A DNA stretch of 64,000 bases from positions 13,158,327 to 13,222,326 of the forward strand of contig LR746272.1 of the NCBI GenBank assembly GCA_902729315.2, given 5' to 3'. Both the position numbers and the translations under genes were made by a program. The notes under the pieces were generated by a model. That model worked only from the letters and a program-made list of their open reading frames with translations. It was not told the origin of the DNA and did no database searches. This DNA is from Spirodela intermedia (taxonomy: Eukaryota; Streptophyta; Magnoliopsida; Alismatales; Araceae). Below are positions 62,330-64,000 of the stretch, piece by piece. Position 1 is the first letter of the stretch, and every line of letters starts with the position of its first letter.

Positions 62330-64000
62330 GAAGTTTGATGAAGCCCTCAACTAGATTATCTCAAGCAAAGTTACAGTCAATCAAAAATCCTTGGTGCGCT
62401 CATTAAATGTTGGATTGGAAGCGATATAAATAGCAGCTTGGTTATCACAAAATAAAAGAACTGGTAGAGGTGGCATGATATAAAAATCCAACATTAGTTG
62501 TAACGAAAAAAATCTTATAATAGTAGCAACCAATGCTCGATATTCAACTTTGGCAAACAACCAAAAAATTAGTTAATTATTTCTTTATCTTTGAAGAGAT
62601 GAAGGAGTTGCTTAGAAAAATATAAAACCCAGTGATTCATTTGTGACAATATACTTCAACCTACATTAGATAATGCCCATGTTTTAAAGGAGGACAATGT
62701 AGGAGAAAATAATGGAAGTAGACTTGAATCATCCAAGTTAATGGTGTATAGCTAGTAGATAAGGATGAAAAGGTGGAATTATAAATTGATTGTACTTATG
62801 TTTAACAAAATTGATATCAAGAAATGATAAGGTCAAATACAATAGGTGACCTATCAATATTTTATATTGTAATGCATCATCAAATAGTACTATTATTTTG
62901 CTAGTAAGTTTTAGTTAGTGATCCATATGAATAAACAAATGTTTAGAACCAATAAAGTTAATATTATCAAGTAATTTTAAAGTATAATGGCATTGAAAAA
63001 AAATGATTTCAATTGAAAAAAAGTAATTTTAAAACTAAGATAATATTCCAAAAAGGTATTTCAGCTTAATATTGACATAAGCAAGTAAAAGTTAAACTAA
63101 TATAATATCATCAACATACACAAGTAAACCCTCAAAGGGATGAACACAAAAAATATAAATAAAAAATAGTCATATTTAGACTTAATCAATTAGAAGTAAA
63201 AATGAACAATTCTGAGTACCATTGTGTGGATGCATGTAAAGGACCATAGAAGTGTAATTTACAACAAAAAAAAAACTTGTAAGGACCAAAAAATCACATT
63301 TTAAAAAGTATTCTGAATATCTAGTTGAAGAAGGTGCATGTTATTCATTACGGTAACATGAGCATTAGTTTAATACTTGCGAATTTCACAAATGGATAAA
63401 ATATTTCAAGAAACTTAACTACTTATTGTGTGCGTCTCCTAGTGACTAAAAAGTTTTATATCATTCACCATTGCTATTAGAATCCTATTTAATGTAATAA
63501 ATTTAATGACATGTGATTTAAAAATTTTGTTACTAGAAAAGTAACTATGATCAAGTGTTTTTCAATTCCATTTCGTGTCTCAACTTTTAGTGTCATACAT
63601 CATGATGACAAAATTGTCATTCATAATTGAAAGAAATATTAACAAAAAAATATTTATGAGATGGGGATATAAACTTGTAGGAGAGAAAATCAAACAAAGG
63701 ATTGAGGGTTTGACTCATTCAGATGAATATGGTTTGAAGTATTTGCAATGAAAATCTTTGAGACAAGATGGGGGTTGTCTAGTATGAGAAAAGTGTCAAT
63801 GTGATAAATTTGGTGGTGAAAATTGTTAGGCGTCAAAAGAACAATTCAATGGAAGAAAAAAAAGGTCAACTATGCAATTAGGAGACCAAGATATGAGAAG
63901 TGATCTCAAATAATTTAACATTTATAATGGAATGGTAAGAAAATAATTTTTCATGAAAAATAACATGACAACAAACAAAATTCTGTTCACTCTACATATT
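62330..64000 (-). mobile_element. Copia (Ty1) reverse transcriptase-RNase H remnant, cut by window end
   Basis: Read on the minus strand from high to low coordinates: a block like LEIFYPFVKFASIKLML (about 63420-63370), LLQLDIQNTF, the catalytic segment EGLLVYVDDIIL (about 63130-63095) with the YVDD box, and RNase H AKVEYRALVA with LLFCDNQAAIYIASNPTFNE (62560-62390) and RTKDF. Order and motifs are those of Copia pol. Many stops and shifts make it inactive; its 5' part is beyond 64000. Confidence 0.9.

Overview
The window is nuclear DNA of a flowering plant. Its evidence is intron-split genes for plastid, cell-wall and receptor-kinase proteins, a nuclear tRNA gene, and fragments of plant Copia and LINE retrotransposons. 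Some genes are very GC-rich in their coding parts (F-box/kelch, GT14, DCC, LecRK, desaturase) and others are AT-rich (AFG1-like ATPase, ethanolamine kinase middle exons, GH17). Such a split is typical of many monocots, so a monocot is my inference; the species cannot be read from the sequence.

Layout. 1-8.8 kb: 3' part of an AFG1/LACE1-like mitochondrial AAA ATPase (+), whose first exons lie outside or unrecognised. 9.3-11.1 kb: an Alba-domain nucleic-acid-binding protein (-), complete in five exons. 11.8-17.4 kb: ethanolamine kinase (+), complete in eleven exons, head-to-head with Alba. 17.9-19.1 kb: a single-exon F-box/kelch gene (-) of the SAGL1 type. 21.3 kb: tRNA-Thr(CGU) (-). 21.7-23.6 kb: a GT14 glucuronosyltransferase-like gene (+), followed after 322 bp by a small plastid DCC (DxxCxxC) protein (+, 24.0-24.9 kb). 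27.9-30.7 kb: an L-type lectin receptor kinase with two introns (-).

31-42.7 kb is AT-rich repeat territory: Copia integrase, LTR/primer-binding-site and gag fragments, a GC/purine-rich low-complexity block with a 53-bp tandem repeat, a LINE in which the ORF1 DUF4283 domain runs almost straight into reverse transcriptase, and two direct repeats of about 0.6 kb placed 8.4 kb apart. 42.9-49.6 kb holds two plastid genes transcribed divergently from 576 bp: a FAD5/ADS-type desaturase (-) and the PIFI thylakoid protein (+). 49.6-57.9 kb is again repeat-derived or unassigned, with two related LTRs and a mosaic of short duplications. 57.9-60.1 kb is a GH17 beta-1,3-glucanase (-). 62.3 kb to the end is a decayed Copia pol on the minus strand.

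The genes are ordinary single eukaryotic loci and do not form a functional cluster; the closest links are the shared promoters (Alba/ethanolamine kinase and desaturase/PIFI). I found no convincing new biological system. The most unusual structures are the three CT microsatellites inside the Alba gene, the DUF4283-to-RT LINE deletion, the paired LTR fragments that keep homology past the LTR end, and the short-duplication mosaic at 54 kb. All splice sites were placed by eye from GT/AG signals, reading phase and remembered family conservation.
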